Assembly: GCA_024642665.1 (NCBI GenBank)
Contig: JAHEAR010000013.1
Span: forward strand, 26,535-90,534
Length of the DNA: 64,000 nt
From: Bacteroidota bacterium
GTDB taxonomy: Bacteria; Bacteroidota; Bacteroidia; Chitinophagales; Saprospiraceae
Direction of reading: 5' to 3'
Part shown: positions 35,051 to 43,495 of the stretch, piece by piece
Layout: each line of letters begins with the position of its first letter
Numbering within the stretch: position 1 is the first letter of the stretch
The notes under the pieces: model-generated
Told to the model about the DNA's origin: nothing
Seen by the model: the letters and a program-made list of their open reading frames with translations, nothing else
Database searches by the model: none
Made by a program: the position numbers and the translations under genes

Positions 35051-36285
35051 GTGCCATTGCCTTACTTATTCTTTCGCTGCTTGCTGCCTGCAGTCCCAAG
35101 ATTACTTCTCGGCTGGCGACTACCGAGGACATCCAAATCATTGCTCCCCGAATGTCTGATGAGAAGAAAACAAGTCCTTGTTATAGTCCACTTTCTTACG
35201 TCGCATATCCTGAATTGATTCGACCTAAATACATCCGAGTCAACTTTCATTTCATGAATTCCTCAGATGGTAGCTATAATATGCCTGAAGAAGAAACGGC
35301 CACCTACGCAAGAGATTGGATCATGGCGACGAATAGCAATCTGGATAACAACATGAAGATGTTTTTACCTCCGGGAAACGAGACTCCTGTCATACCCATT
35401 CCCTATCGATATGTCATATCACCAGATCCTGGTGTTCCAGGGGATGATGGTGTTTACTATCATGTTGATGATGTATTATGTTATGCTGTTAAAACCGGTA
35501 GAGAAAGAAACATAAGCGACAAGCGGGTCATTCAAAAATATGCCATTAGAGATGATTCTGTCATGAATATATTTTTACAAACACATCAACTTGACAGCAT
35601 TAAATCCCCTACTTATCGTCCGGATGCTTCGGGCATATCGATAGGTAGTTCAGTAAAAATATTTGGACGGTGGCATGAACGGCCCAGTGTATGGAGTATT
35701 CGAGGGATTACAAATCATGAATTGGGGCACTCCCTCGGCCTGGCACATACCTGGGGAGGAAATGATGGGTGTGATGATACACCAACCCATCCAAACTGCT
35801 GGAATAAAACAGACTCCTCGCCCTGCGATACATTGTACTCTAATAACATGATGGATTACAATGCTCATATGGGCGCACTGACACCATGTCAAATTGGTAA
35901 AATCCTTCTGAACATGTCCAGAATTGGCTCTATTCAGCGTAACATTATTGAGGCACGTTGGTGTACACTGGATACTACTGCAAATATCACTGTATCCGAT
36001 AGCATGAGACTTGAAGCCGCTTATGATTGTGAGGGAAATATTACCATTGAATCCGGTGGCACACTCGAAATTGCTTGCAGACTATCCATGCCTGAAGGGG
36101 CAACTATTACGATTCGGCCGGGCGGGAAACTCACAGTTTTATCTACCGGATATATCAACAACACGTGTAATGGAACATGGTCGGGTATAACCCTTGTGCA
36201 GGAGGGAAAAAAGAAAGGCACGGTCGAAGTTGTCAATGGCGGTAAAATTGAAAACACCGTTCAACCATTGATACTCGAACCATGA
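35041..36285 (+). CDS. Lipoprotein zinc metalloprotease, M43 (pappalysin/cytophagalysin) type
   Basis: The 414-residue protein has a lipoprotein signal (LLILSLLAACSPK, Cys 17). The catalytic site is HELGHSLGLAH (His 226, 230, 236), followed by WGGNDGCDDTP and a Met-turn (NNMMDYN), with several Cys around it. This is the M43 layout. A C-terminal strand-rich tail (TANITVSDSMRLEAAYDCEGN, ITIRPGGKLTV) looks like a beta-helix or adhesion module. The enzyme should be tethered outside the inner membrane or on the cell surface. It overlaps the next gene by 4 bases (ATGA), forming an operon with fabG (2-base gap), an unusual neighbour. Confidence 0.9.
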   Translation: MIRCAIALLILSLLAACSPKITSRLATTEDIQIIAPRMSDEKKTSPCYSPLSYVAYPELIRPKYIRVNFHFMNSSDGSYNMPEEETATYARDWIMATNSNLDNNMKMFLPPGNETPVIPIPYRYVISPDPGVPGDDGVYYHVDDVLCYAVKTGRERNISDKRVIQKYAIRDDSVMNIFLQTHQLDSIKSPTYRPDASGISIGSSVKIFGRWHERPSVWSIRGITNHELGHSLGLAHTWGGNDGCDDTPTHPNCWNKTDSSPCDTLYSNNMMDYNAHMGALTPCQIGKILLNMSRIGSIQRNIIEARWCTLDTTANITVSDSMRLEAAYDCEGNITIESGGTLEIACRLSMPEGATITIRPGGKLTVLSTGYINNTCNGTWSGITLVQEGKKKGTVEVVNGGKIENTVQPLILEP

Positions 36286-37910
36286 AGTCAAATAAAATAA
36301 TCTTTCTCTTATTTCTGGTTATCACACTTGTTTCCTATTTCACAACGATAGGTGCCGGATTTGTATACGATTTCCTGGGTTGGCAAAATGTCTATGACCA
36401 TGGAAATTTCCTTGACATCATTAACTGCTTCGGGTATAACGGAAATCACCAAATACTACATCTCTTCTTTTATTCGATCTATTCCGTTTTTCATATTCAA
36501 GGATTACCATGGTATTTAATTTTTTGTACCCTGCACGCTTTCAATGGATGGTTGCTATATCTGTGGCTAACTAAAATCACCGTTCGGTGGAACCTTAAAA
36601 CACCCTCGTTGCTTAGTCTGCTGATTTGTATTCTATTTCTAGTGCACCCTTATAGTGTTGAGGCTGTTGTCTGGAAAGTTTGCCTGCACTATTTACTTTC
36701 TCTTCTGACCATACTCACCTTGCTGATTATCGTTCCAAAATTTCTTGATACGGGAAGTAAAAAAATACTTCTTTACAGTTTTTTGGTTTACGGGCTGTCC
36801 CTCTTTTTACTTGAAATATCTTATATCACGCCTGTCGTAATAAGCCTTTTTATTTTAGTTGATGTTTTTGCAACGAAAAAGCCTACGCCTGGAAAATATA
36901 GATTTTATATCGCCGGGGGCTTTTGGGGGTTGCTCCTTTTGTCATTGCTGCTTAATAAATGGACGCTGGGTACCTGGGTAGGACATTATGGTGCTGCAAC
37001 GCATTTAAACATCAATATTATGGGCATGATGTCTAATGAGATTAAATATCTTTTTAAACATCTTCTGGATGCCAGATATTTTTCTTTTGATGCTAAATAT
37101 TATCTGTTTGATACTATTTTATCTAACCCTGAACTTGTCTTTTTTATATTAACCTTATTTATTTCCGGGATGCTGCTATATGCGCTAAAAATCAAAAAAA
37201 TACCCGGGTATATTCATCTTGCCTTTTGGAGTCTGGCCGCTTCCATGCTCTATGTACTTCCTGTCTCAAATCTCTTTTTCTTTCACTTACAAATAGGCAC
37301 CAATGATAGGTTCAGTTACATTCCTTTAGTCTTTCTGTTGGTAACCATATTATCGTTACTTTCAAAAACTACCAGGTGGATATGGATGCCTGTACTGGTC
37401 ATGTCAATTTTTCTCCAGGTTTGGTTACAGCAAAAAACAATCAATGAGTGGAAAAACTCTACCGTCATTCTTCAACATTTGAGGGACACTTTCCGGTGGC
37501 ATGACCATAGTCATGTCTTTATTTTAAATAGCCCTGACAATATGAATGGCATCGTTATGACCTCCATCATAGGCGACCCTTCCGGCATAGAAGAACTCAT
37601 CGACTTACAGACGACAAGACCTTACGATGGTGAAATGTTTGATGTGTTTCAGTATAACATGACATCTGTCAATGATGGTGTGACCGTCGAACAAACCGGT
37701 CCAATGGAGCTCACCGTGACTTTCAAGCAATGGGGGAATTGGTGGCACAGAAATGGCATTGGAGCAGGCTCGTATGAAAATGAGTATTACAAAGCTGAAG
37801 TGCTTGACTACCCCTATCGACTCACGTTTAAAAATCTACCTGCCAATTGTGCGATCATCTATCAGGATGGAAAGGAATGGAAGGAGTTTGAATTTAGTGA
37901 GGAGCGGTGA
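36282..37910 (+). CDS. Polytopic membrane protein of unknown function (glycosyltransferase/mannosyltransferase-like)
   Basis: The 542-residue protein has about 10 or more membrane helices in its first 390 residues and a soluble C-terminal part (about 395-542). The loop after helix 1 has FVYDFLGWQNVY, and later PYSVEAVVWKVCLHYLLSL occurs, reminiscent of membrane GT-C glycosyltransferases and TMTC-type O-mannosyltransferases. I cannot name a definite family. The C-terminal part (FRWHDHSHVFILNSPDNMNG...) lies probably in the periplasm. Its last codons and TGA are within a GTGAGGAG repeat, so the native C-terminus may have been altered by repeat expansion. The start overlaps the metalloprotease stop by 4 bases. 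Confidence 0.65.
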   Translation: MKSNKIIFLLFLVITLVSYFTTIGAGFVYDFLGWQNVYDHGNFLDIINCFGYNGNHQILHLFFYSIYSVFHIQGLPWYLIFCTLHAFNGWLLYLWLTKITVRWNLKTPSLLSLLICILFLVHPYSVEAVVWKVCLHYLLSLLTILTLLIIVPKFLDTGSKKILLYSFLVYGLSLFLLEISYITPVVISLFILVDVFATKKPTPGKYRFYIAGGFWGLLLLSLLLNKWTLGTWVGHYGAATHLNINIMGMMSNEIKYLFKHLLDARYFSFDAKYYLFDTILSNPELVFFILTLFISGMLLYALKIKKIPGYIHLAFWSLAASMLYVLPVSNLFFFHLQIGTNDRFSYIPLVFLLVTILSLLSKTTRWIWMPVLVMSIFLQVWLQQKTINEWKNSTVILQHLRDTFRWHDHSHVFILNSPDNMNGIVMTSIIGDPSGIEELIDLQTTRPYDGEMFDVFQYNMTSVNDGVTVEQTGPMELTVTFKQWGNWWHRNGIGAGSYENEYYKAEVLDYPYRLTFKNLPANCAIIYQDGKEWKEFEFSEER

Positions 37911-37985
37911 GGGGTCAGAGGTGAGGAGTGAGGGGTGAGGGGTGATTGAGTGATTGGGTGATTGGGTGAATTAGTGAGATCAAAA
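37896..37985 (+). repeat. GTGAGGAG/GTGATTGG simple repeats at gene 3' end
   Basis: A degenerate purine-rich repeat (GTGAGGAG, GTGAGGGG, GTGATTGG units) starts inside the last codons of the preceding membrane-protein gene and includes its TGA stop. Confidence 0.8.
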
Positions 37986-37992
37986 AATAACC

Positions 37993-38117
37993 ATATAAAC
38001 TATAAACCTTACACATTCAACTTTTAACCTTCAACTTTCAACCTTCTAACCATTTAACCTTACACCTTCAATTTTTAACCCTTTAACCTCCTAACCTTTT
38101 AACCCATAAACCCAACA
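37993..38117 (-). repeat. GGTTAAAAGG-like simple repeats at 3' end of the DUF4197 gene
   Basis: Read downstream of the minus-strand gene: units such as GGTTAAAAGGTTAGGAGG recur in degenerate form for about 125 bases, telomere-like in composition. The two repeat families meet head to head between two convergent genes. Confidence 0.8.
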
Positions 38118-38129
38118 AGCCCATACAAA

Positions 38130-38870
38130 TCAGCCTTTATCCTGCTGACCGAAAACTTTTTTCAACAGGTCTGTTGTTCGTTGGGATTGATCGGTGCGAA
38201 TCTTTTCTTCTTTCACCTGAATCAAACCAAACAATCCATCCAGCCCTTTATTGTTGACGTAATCATCGAGTTCAGGATTCACCTTTTTGACAAAAGGTAT
38301 TCCATTGTATGCAGTGATCACGCTGGTCCAGTAGGTACGTGCATTGACTTCATCCAAGGCCGATTGAATCACAGGCAAAAAGGAACTATACAGTGCAGGT
38401 CTCGTCTCCGTTTCCAGGTATCTGGTGGCAGCATCATTTTTTCCCATTAGAATATTCGTTGCATCCTTAATGCTTAAGGACTTAATCGCATCAACAAAAA
38501 TGGGAGTTGCTTTTTTCGCAGCCAGTTCGGCAGCCTTATTCATTTTATCAATGAGCTGTTGTTCAACATCCTGAAACCCGGGGACCATTTTCACTTTGGA
38601 GATAATGACCTTTGCTTCTTCCGGGATCAATATTTTATACTGACTATTGAGATATCCATTTTCAGCGGATAAGGAGTTGACGGCTTCCTTGACGCCAAAC
38701 TCAAGTGCCTGTTTCAGACCCTGATCAATATCTCCCCCGGAACCGGGAACGACTGTTTTAAGTGTCTTTTTAAATAAGTTATCGGACTGCGCATGGAGGT
38801 CTGTGGTCAACCAACTCACACTGAAAATCAGCGCTATCATGGTGATTCCCGAGGTGTATCTTTTTATCAT
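38130..38870 (-). CDS. DUF4197 family periplasmic protein
   Basis: The 246-residue protein has a signal peptide (ITMIALIFSVSWLTTDLHAQ) and a helical mature domain with LKQALEFGVKEAVNSLSAENGYL, KILIPEEA, LIDKMNKAAELAAKKATPIFVDAIKSLSIKDATNILMG, TRPALYSSFLPVIQSALDEV and PFVKKVNPELDDYVNNKGLDGLF. This matches the DUF4197 family found widely in Bacteroidota and Proteobacteria. Its role is unknown. It is convergent to the membrane-protein gene, with repeats between. Confidence 0.88.
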   Translation of the reverse strand: MIKRYTSGITMIALIFSVSWLTTDLHAQSDNLFKKTLKTVVPGSGGDIDQGLKQALEFGVKEAVNSLSAENGYLNSQYKILIPEEAKVIISKVKMVPGFQDVEQQLIDKMNKAAELAAKKATPIFVDAIKSLSIKDATNILMGKNDAATRYLETETRPALYSSFLPVIQSALDEVNARTYWTSVITAYNGIPFVKKVNPELDDYVNNKGLDGLFGLIQVKEEKIRTDQSQRTTDLLKKVFGQQDKG

Positions 38871-39010
38871 AGCCCTTATAACGCTAAAAGTGATGAATCT
38901 GATTTGTGAAAATGGGAATTAACGAGATCTTAACCAATTTGTCCATCATTACACATGACAAACCAGATCGCTATACATAGGAAGCCGCAGTTAGTTACCT
39001 GCTTTCAGTC

Positions 39011-39460
39011 CTAAAAATCTTTTAACTCAATTTGGAATGCCAAACAAGAATTCGGCGGGATGCCCGGTTTTAAAGTATTCCCATAAGCCAGATGAGAAGG
39101 AAGTATTAACCAGCCTTTCCCTCCTTTTCCGAATAAAGGTATGCCTTCCTGCCAGCCACGGATGACATTGGTCAATGGAAATGTTATATCGATTCCGTTA
39201 TCAAAAATACCCCCATCGAGGAAGATCCCAACATAAGAGACGGTTACGACATCCTGTATAGTAGGATGTTCAGAAGAACCCGGTTCATCGATGACATAGT
39301 ACAATCCTGATTCAGTGGATTGGGCATCAAAATTATGCTCAAGAATAAAATTATTGATTAAATCCCTGTCGATGGCCATCTGGTCTTCCTTCTTACAGGA
39401 GATCGTGGTTAATGCAGCCAAGACGAGTACTACGCAAAATTTAAAGCCTATATCTTTCAT
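39011..39460 (-). CDS. FKBP-type peptidyl-prolyl isomerase, lipoprotein
   Basis: The 149-residue protein has a lipobox (LTTISC, Cys about 22) and one FKBP domain with TIQDVVTVSYVGIFLDGGIFDNG, VIRGWQEGIPLFGKGGKGWLILPSHLAYGN and a final PNSCLAFQIELKDF. The Trp, Tyr, and Phe residues lining the proline pocket are mostly retained. It would aid folding of envelope proteins. A -7-like element (CATATTTG, one mismatch) lies about 24 bases upstream. Confidence 0.92.
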   Translation of the reverse strand: MKDIGFKFCVVLVLAALTTISCKKEDQMAIDRDLINNFILEHNFDAQSTESGLYYVIDEPGSSEHPTIQDVVTVSYVGIFLDGGIFDNGIDITFPLTNVIRGWQEGIPLFGKGGKGWLILPSHLAYGNTLKPGIPPNSCLAFQIELKDF

Positions 39461-39483
39461 ATGATTCTTAACGATTTAGGGTG

Positions 39484-39491
39484 CAAATATG
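39484..39491 (-). promoter_or_regulatory. Likely -7 element for the FKBP lipoprotein gene
   Basis: The minus strand reads CATATTTG, seven of eight positions of TAnnTTTG and its flanking motif, followed by CACCC; it ends 23 bases before the ATG. Confidence 0.35.
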
Positions 39492-39610
39492 CTTCTAAAA
39501 TTTAAAACGCATCCTGCAAAACGCTCCTGACATACGGTATATATCATTGAATTGCTGGGACAATGATTTGATTTTCAATACCCATATGATCAAAAAGCAA
39601 GTTAAAATAC

Positions 39611-40855
39611 TTATGAAAACCTGCCCGGAAAAAGTTTTGGATGGATGGCGCTTTGGTTTTTTCCGATAATTTCATCGGCTACCATTCGCCCTGTCACTGG
39701 TGCCAGACTCAGCCCCATCATCGCATGCCCCGCGGCCATAAGTATTGCAGATTTGGATTTAAATCGTCCAATATAGGGCAAGCCATCCGGCGAACAAGGG
39801 CGGTAGCCGCTCCAAACCGGCGCCTCTTGATGCATCGAAATACCGGGATAATACTCTGGCACTGATTCAATAATCGATTTCACTTTCTCCGCACTGATGC
39901 GATCGTCCATGCCACTAATCTCAAGTGTTCCGGCTACCCGAAGTTGCTCGCCCATCGGGGTCAACGCAACCCGAGCTTCGTGAAGAATCGATGGTATGGT
40001 GGGCATTTTTTTAACACCTGTATAATTCATCGAATACCCTTTACCATCCTGCATCAAAAGTGGCTCGCCGGATTTTTTCAATAATCCGGAGGACCAGATA
40101 CCTGAGGCAACAACGATATGACGCGCCATCTCCTGTCGCCCATCTGCCAAATAAACTATTCCTCCATCTGACTCCTTATCTTCTAAATGAATAACGTGCT
40201 GCCGGGTTAGTATTTCCACACCGGATGCTTTCAGGTACTGTACCATCTGAAGCATAAACAGGGAGGGATTCAAATGTGCATCTCCAGGATAGTGTATAGC
40301 CCCGGCAACTGAAAAATCAATCCCCGGCTCAATTTGTTTAAGCTGTTCCGCTGTAAGTTGGTTTGCTTCAATACCGATTTGATGCGCAATTTCTGCCATT
40401 TTGATTTCATCTCTTTCAGCAGCTTTTGATTTGAAAAGCATGAGGATTCCTTTCTGCTCAAATCCAAAATCAAATGATGCATGCTGATTCAATTGCTTGT
40501 ACCATTCCCTGCTCTCCACATGCATATCACGCAGAAGCGCCATTGATTCGTCAACATGCTTTTTGGTACCTGATCGATAAAAAGTCCACAGCCATTGTGC
40601 CAGTTCCCAATTAAGTCTTGGCTTAATATAAAATGGACTATTTTTTTTTAACATCCATTTAAGGCCTTTCGAAATGACACCGGGTGATGCCAGGGGTATA
40701 AAATGACTTGGTACGATCATGCCGGCGTTTCCGTAAGAACACCCATCCGACATATTTCCCTTGTCAAGGATGGTTACACGCAGACCTTTCTGTTGCAAAT
40801 GATAGGCACATGACAAACCAACTACGCCGCCGCCAATAATAATGACGTCTCTCAT
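39611..40855 (-). CDS. FAD-dependent D-amino-acid dehydrogenase (likely cis-4-hydroxy-D-proline dehydrogenase)
   Basis: The 414-residue protein has the FAD dinucleotide loop IIIGGGVVGLSCAYHLQQKG at its start and a DAO-like fold: GNAGMIVPSHFIPLASPGV, SVAGAIHYPGDAHLNPSLF, VVASGIWSSGLL, and VWSGYRPCSPDGLPYIGR...AAGHAMMGLSLAPVTGRMVADEI at the end. This matches D-amino acid dehydrogenases (DadA-like). In this operon it should oxidise cis-4-hydroxy-D-proline, the product of the preceding epimerase, to pyrroline-4-hydroxy-2-carboxylate. The 4-base overlap with the epimerase gene supports this role; the electron acceptor is not evident. Confidence 0.9.
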   Translation of the reverse strand: MRDVIIIGGGVVGLSCAYHLQQKGLRVTILDKGNMSDGCSYGNAGMIVPSHFIPLASPGVISKGLKWMLKKNSPFYIKPRLNWELAQWLWTFYRSGTKKHVDESMALLRDMHVESREWYKQLNQHASFDFGFEQKGILMLFKSKAAERDEIKMAEIAHQIGIEANQLTAEQLKQIEPGIDFSVAGAIHYPGDAHLNPSLFMLQMVQYLKASGVEILTRQHVIHLEDKESDGGIVYLADGRQEMARHIVVASGIWSSGLLKKSGEPLLMQDGKGYSMNYTGVKKMPTIPSILHEARVALTPMGEQLRVAGTLEISGMDDRISAEKVKSIIESVPEYYPGISMHQEAPVWSGYRPCSPDGLPYIGRFKSKSAILMAAGHAMMGLSLAPVTGRMVADEIIGKNQSAIHPKLFPGRFS

Positions 40856-41853
40856 AAGACCTGGAATCCATGTGCGAAAGGATCATCTTCGTCATCAATG
40901 ATGATTGTATTATAACCGGTGAGTCGTGCCCACCCTTTAATTGATGGAATGATAGCCGGATTCTGGCCCACATTTGTTTCTGCAACTACCGAACCGTTAA
41001 ATGTACTCCCTATGATTGATTCATGAATAAATGAATCACCGGTCTGCAACAATCCTTTGGCATACCACTGTGCCATGCGTGCAGAAGTACCCGTTCCACA
41101 AGGTGAACGGTCAATTGCTTTTTCGCCATATATCACTGCGCCCTTGGCAGTTGCTCCAGGGCCTGGATTCTTTCCTGTCCAGAGGATGTGAGAGCATCCC
41201 TGGATTGACGGATCATCAGGATGCACAAATGAGTATTTTCGATTGATATCTTCTCGCAAGGCTCTTCCTTCAGCAATTAATTGTTCTGCCGTAAAATGTT
41301 CCATGCCCGGAAAATTTTCCTGCACATCGATAATGGCATAAAAGTTTCCTCCATAGGCTACATCAACGGTTAACTCACCCATCAATGGACTACTTGCTTT
41401 CATATTTGAAGCCGCCAAAAAAGAAGGGACATTAGTGATTGTAACAGACTTAACCTTTCCATCCTTTTGTTCATAATCTGCTTTGATTATTCCTGCCGGT
41501 ACTTCTAGGATCAGGTGACCGGGAACTTTTGGAATGATGAGTTTTTCTTCGATGGCCATAGTGACAGTTCCGATGGTCCCATGACCGCACATCGGGAGAC
41601 ACCCGCTGGTCTCTATAAATAGTATAGCTGCATCATTGGCCGGATCAAGAGGAGGGTAAATAAAACTTCCGCTCATCATGTCATGGCCGCGAGGTTCGAA
41701 CATCAAACCTTTTCTGATCCAGTCATATGTGCGAATAAAATGTAGTCGCTTCTCACTCATGGTGGTACCTGCCAGAACCGGCCTGGAAGTTTTTACCACA
41801 CGTACAGGATTCCCGCAAGTATGTCCGTCGATGCATTCAAATACTGTTCTCAT
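40852..41853 (-). CDS. 4-hydroxyproline 2-epimerase (proline racemase family)
   Basis: The 333-residue protein has both catalytic Cys: Cys 89 in MCGHGTIG and Cys 252 in RSPCGTGTSAR. Having Cys at both sites argues for an epimerase/racemase rather than the dehydratase form, in which one is Thr. It starts IDGHTCGNPVRVV, the usual family start. It converts trans-4-hydroxy-L-proline to cis-4-hydroxy-D-proline without cofactor. Its stop overlaps the next gene by 4 bases. A 117-base gap separates it from the aldehyde dehydrogenase. Confidence 0.93.
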   Translation of the reverse strand: MRTVFECIDGHTCGNPVRVVKTSRPVLAGTTMSEKRLHFIRTYDWIRKGLMFEPRGHDMMSGSFIYPPLDPANDAAILFIETSGCLPMCGHGTIGTVTMAIEEKLIIPKVPGHLILEVPAGIIKADYEQKDGKVKSVTITNVPSFLAASNMKASSPLMGELTVDVAYGGNFYAIIDVQENFPGMEHFTAEQLIAEGRALREDINRKYSFVHPDDPSIQGCSHILWTGKNPGPGATAKGAVIYGEKAIDRSPCGTGTSARMAQWYAKGLLQTGDSFIHESIIGSTFNGSVVAETNVGQNPAIIPSIKGWARLTGYNTIIIDDEDDPFAHGFQVL

Positions 41854-41970
41854 CAGCAGTAAAAGTATCGCTCCTCCTTGGTATTATCAACACAATAATT
41901 TATTAGCTTGAATCAAAAAAAATAATTAAATCGAGACTTAATTTAATTGCCTAATGGCTATCAAAATCAG

Positions 41971-43482
41971 TTAGGTGTTGATTAATAAACCATCCGGAAA
42001 ATTCTGAAAAGTCACCGGTCTTAGCCATCGCTGTGTGGCATGTGTCCCGACCGCTGTAAATCGGTTGTCTGTGGTCGCGGGATACGGACCGCCATGGGTC
42101 ATGGAATCACACACTTCCACGCCGGTGGGGACCCCATTCACAATGATTCTTCCGGCTTTTTCAATCAGGACTTCGATTAATGGCAATGCTGTGGCGCGTT
42201 CCACCTCCTGCATAAAGACCGCAGCCGTTAATTGTCCTTCCAATGCTTCTGCGATTTGGCTCATTTCTTTGTACGATTGGCATAACACCAATAAGGAAAA
42301 TGGTCCGAATATCTCGCGGTGCAATTTTGGATTGGCTAAAAACTGCTGTGCCTGCACTACTGCTAAAGCAGGTGATACAGCATTATCTCTTCCGGATTCC
42401 CGATGAAAAATCAACTTGACATCCAGGCTGTTTTTTATTTCTGCAATGCCATTCCGATAACTCTTGCTGATACCCTGATTCAGCAGTAAGGCATCATCCG
42501 CAGCATTTAATTTTTCACACAAGGCCAGCTTTAGGGCATCTGTTCGATCATCATTCAAGGCTACCAAAATACCCGGCTGTGTGCAAAACTGACCTCCGGA
42601 TAAGGTCATTGAGCCTGCCAATTGTGCAGCTAGTGCATTGGTGTCTTCCTTAATTTTTTCGGGCAATAAAAAAATGGGATTCACACTTCCCATTTCAGAA
42701 AAAACAGGAATTGGGATCTCACGTTGCTGCCCTAAATCAAAGAGTGCTCTTCCGCCTCGTTGGGAACCTGTAAAACCTACCGCAGCAGTTCGCGGATGTT
42801 GAACCAATAGCTTACCGGTCGCGAGTCCATCGCCATTGAGGGAAGAAAACACGCCATCCGGCATCCCGGTTTTCTGTGCGGCCTGCATGATCACTTCTGC
42901 GACAAGTGCATTAGTCCCCAAATGTGAATCATGGGCTTTAACGATTACCGGGCAACCTACCGCTAATGCAGAGGCCACATCACCTCCGGCGGTGGAATAC
43001 GCCAGCGGAAAATTACTTGCTCCAAAAACAACTACTGGTCCAATCGGAAACATTGTTTTTCGCAAGGATGGCCTAGGTGTTGGTTTTCTATCCGGCAGGG
43101 CCGCATCAAAACTAATTTCTTTCCATTGTTCCTGCACGGCTTCTTCTGCAAACATTCTTAATTGGGCTACTGTTCGATTGCGCTCTACTAAAATCCTTGC
43201 TTCCGGATAGCCTGTTTCAAGTTTCATGCGTTGCACCAGCATGTCGCCCAGCGCTTCTATTCCTTTTGCAATTTCATTTAGAAAAGCGGCCCTTTCTTCT
43301 CCACTGACATTTCTATAAAGGCGCCATGCTTTAAATGCTTTTTCAACTGCCAGATTCACTTCAGCTTCCGTTGCCGGAATAAACGTTTCTTCTAAATTTT
43401 CCAATGTCATTGGATTGACAGAAAATAATCTTTCTGAAGATTTTGCGGATAATTGAAATCCTATGATATTATTGGTAATCAT
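41971..43482 (-). CDS. 2,5-dioxovalerate (alpha-ketoglutarate semialdehyde) dehydrogenase
   Basis: The 503-residue ALDH-superfamily enzyme has Asn 157 (GASNFPL), the cofactor loop GFTGSQRGGRALF, the general base Glu 263 (SEMGSVNP) and the nucleophile Cys 300 (SGGQFCTQPG). The GASNFPLAYSTAGGD and NGVPTGVEVCDSMTHGGPYPATTD segments are typical of ketoglutarate semialdehyde dehydrogenases. In this operon it would convert 2-oxoglutarate semialdehyde to 2-oxoglutarate with NAD(P). The gap to the upstream gene is 13 bases. Confidence 0.92.
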   Translation of the reverse strand: MITNNIIGFQLSAKSSERLFSVNPMTLENLEETFIPATEAEVNLAVEKAFKAWRLYRNVSGEERAAFLNEIAKGIEALGDMLVQRMKLETGYPEARILVERNRTVAQLRMFAEEAVQEQWKEISFDAALPDRKPTPRPSLRKTMFPIGPVVVFGASNFPLAYSTAGGDVASALAVGCPVIVKAHDSHLGTNALVAEVIMQAAQKTGMPDGVFSSLNGDGLATGKLLVQHPRTAAVGFTGSQRGGRALFDLGQQREIPIPVFSEMGSVNPIFLLPEKIKEDTNALAAQLAGSMTLSGGQFCTQPGILVALNDDRTDALKLALCEKLNAADDALLLNQGISKSYRNGIAEIKNSLDVKLIFHRESGRDNAVSPALAVVQAQQFLANPKLHREIFGPFSLLVLCQSYKEMSQIAEALEGQLTAAVFMQEVERATALPLIEVLIEKAGRIIVNGVPTGVEVCDSMTHGGPYPATTDNRFTAVGTHATQRWLRPVTFQNFPDGLLINT

Positions 43483-43495
43483 CTTTTTTGGTTTT

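Noticed and set aside
37896..38117. Possible CRISPR array or telomere
   Set aside because: Units are short (7-10 bases), degenerate and without spacers; they are simple repeats located at gene ends.
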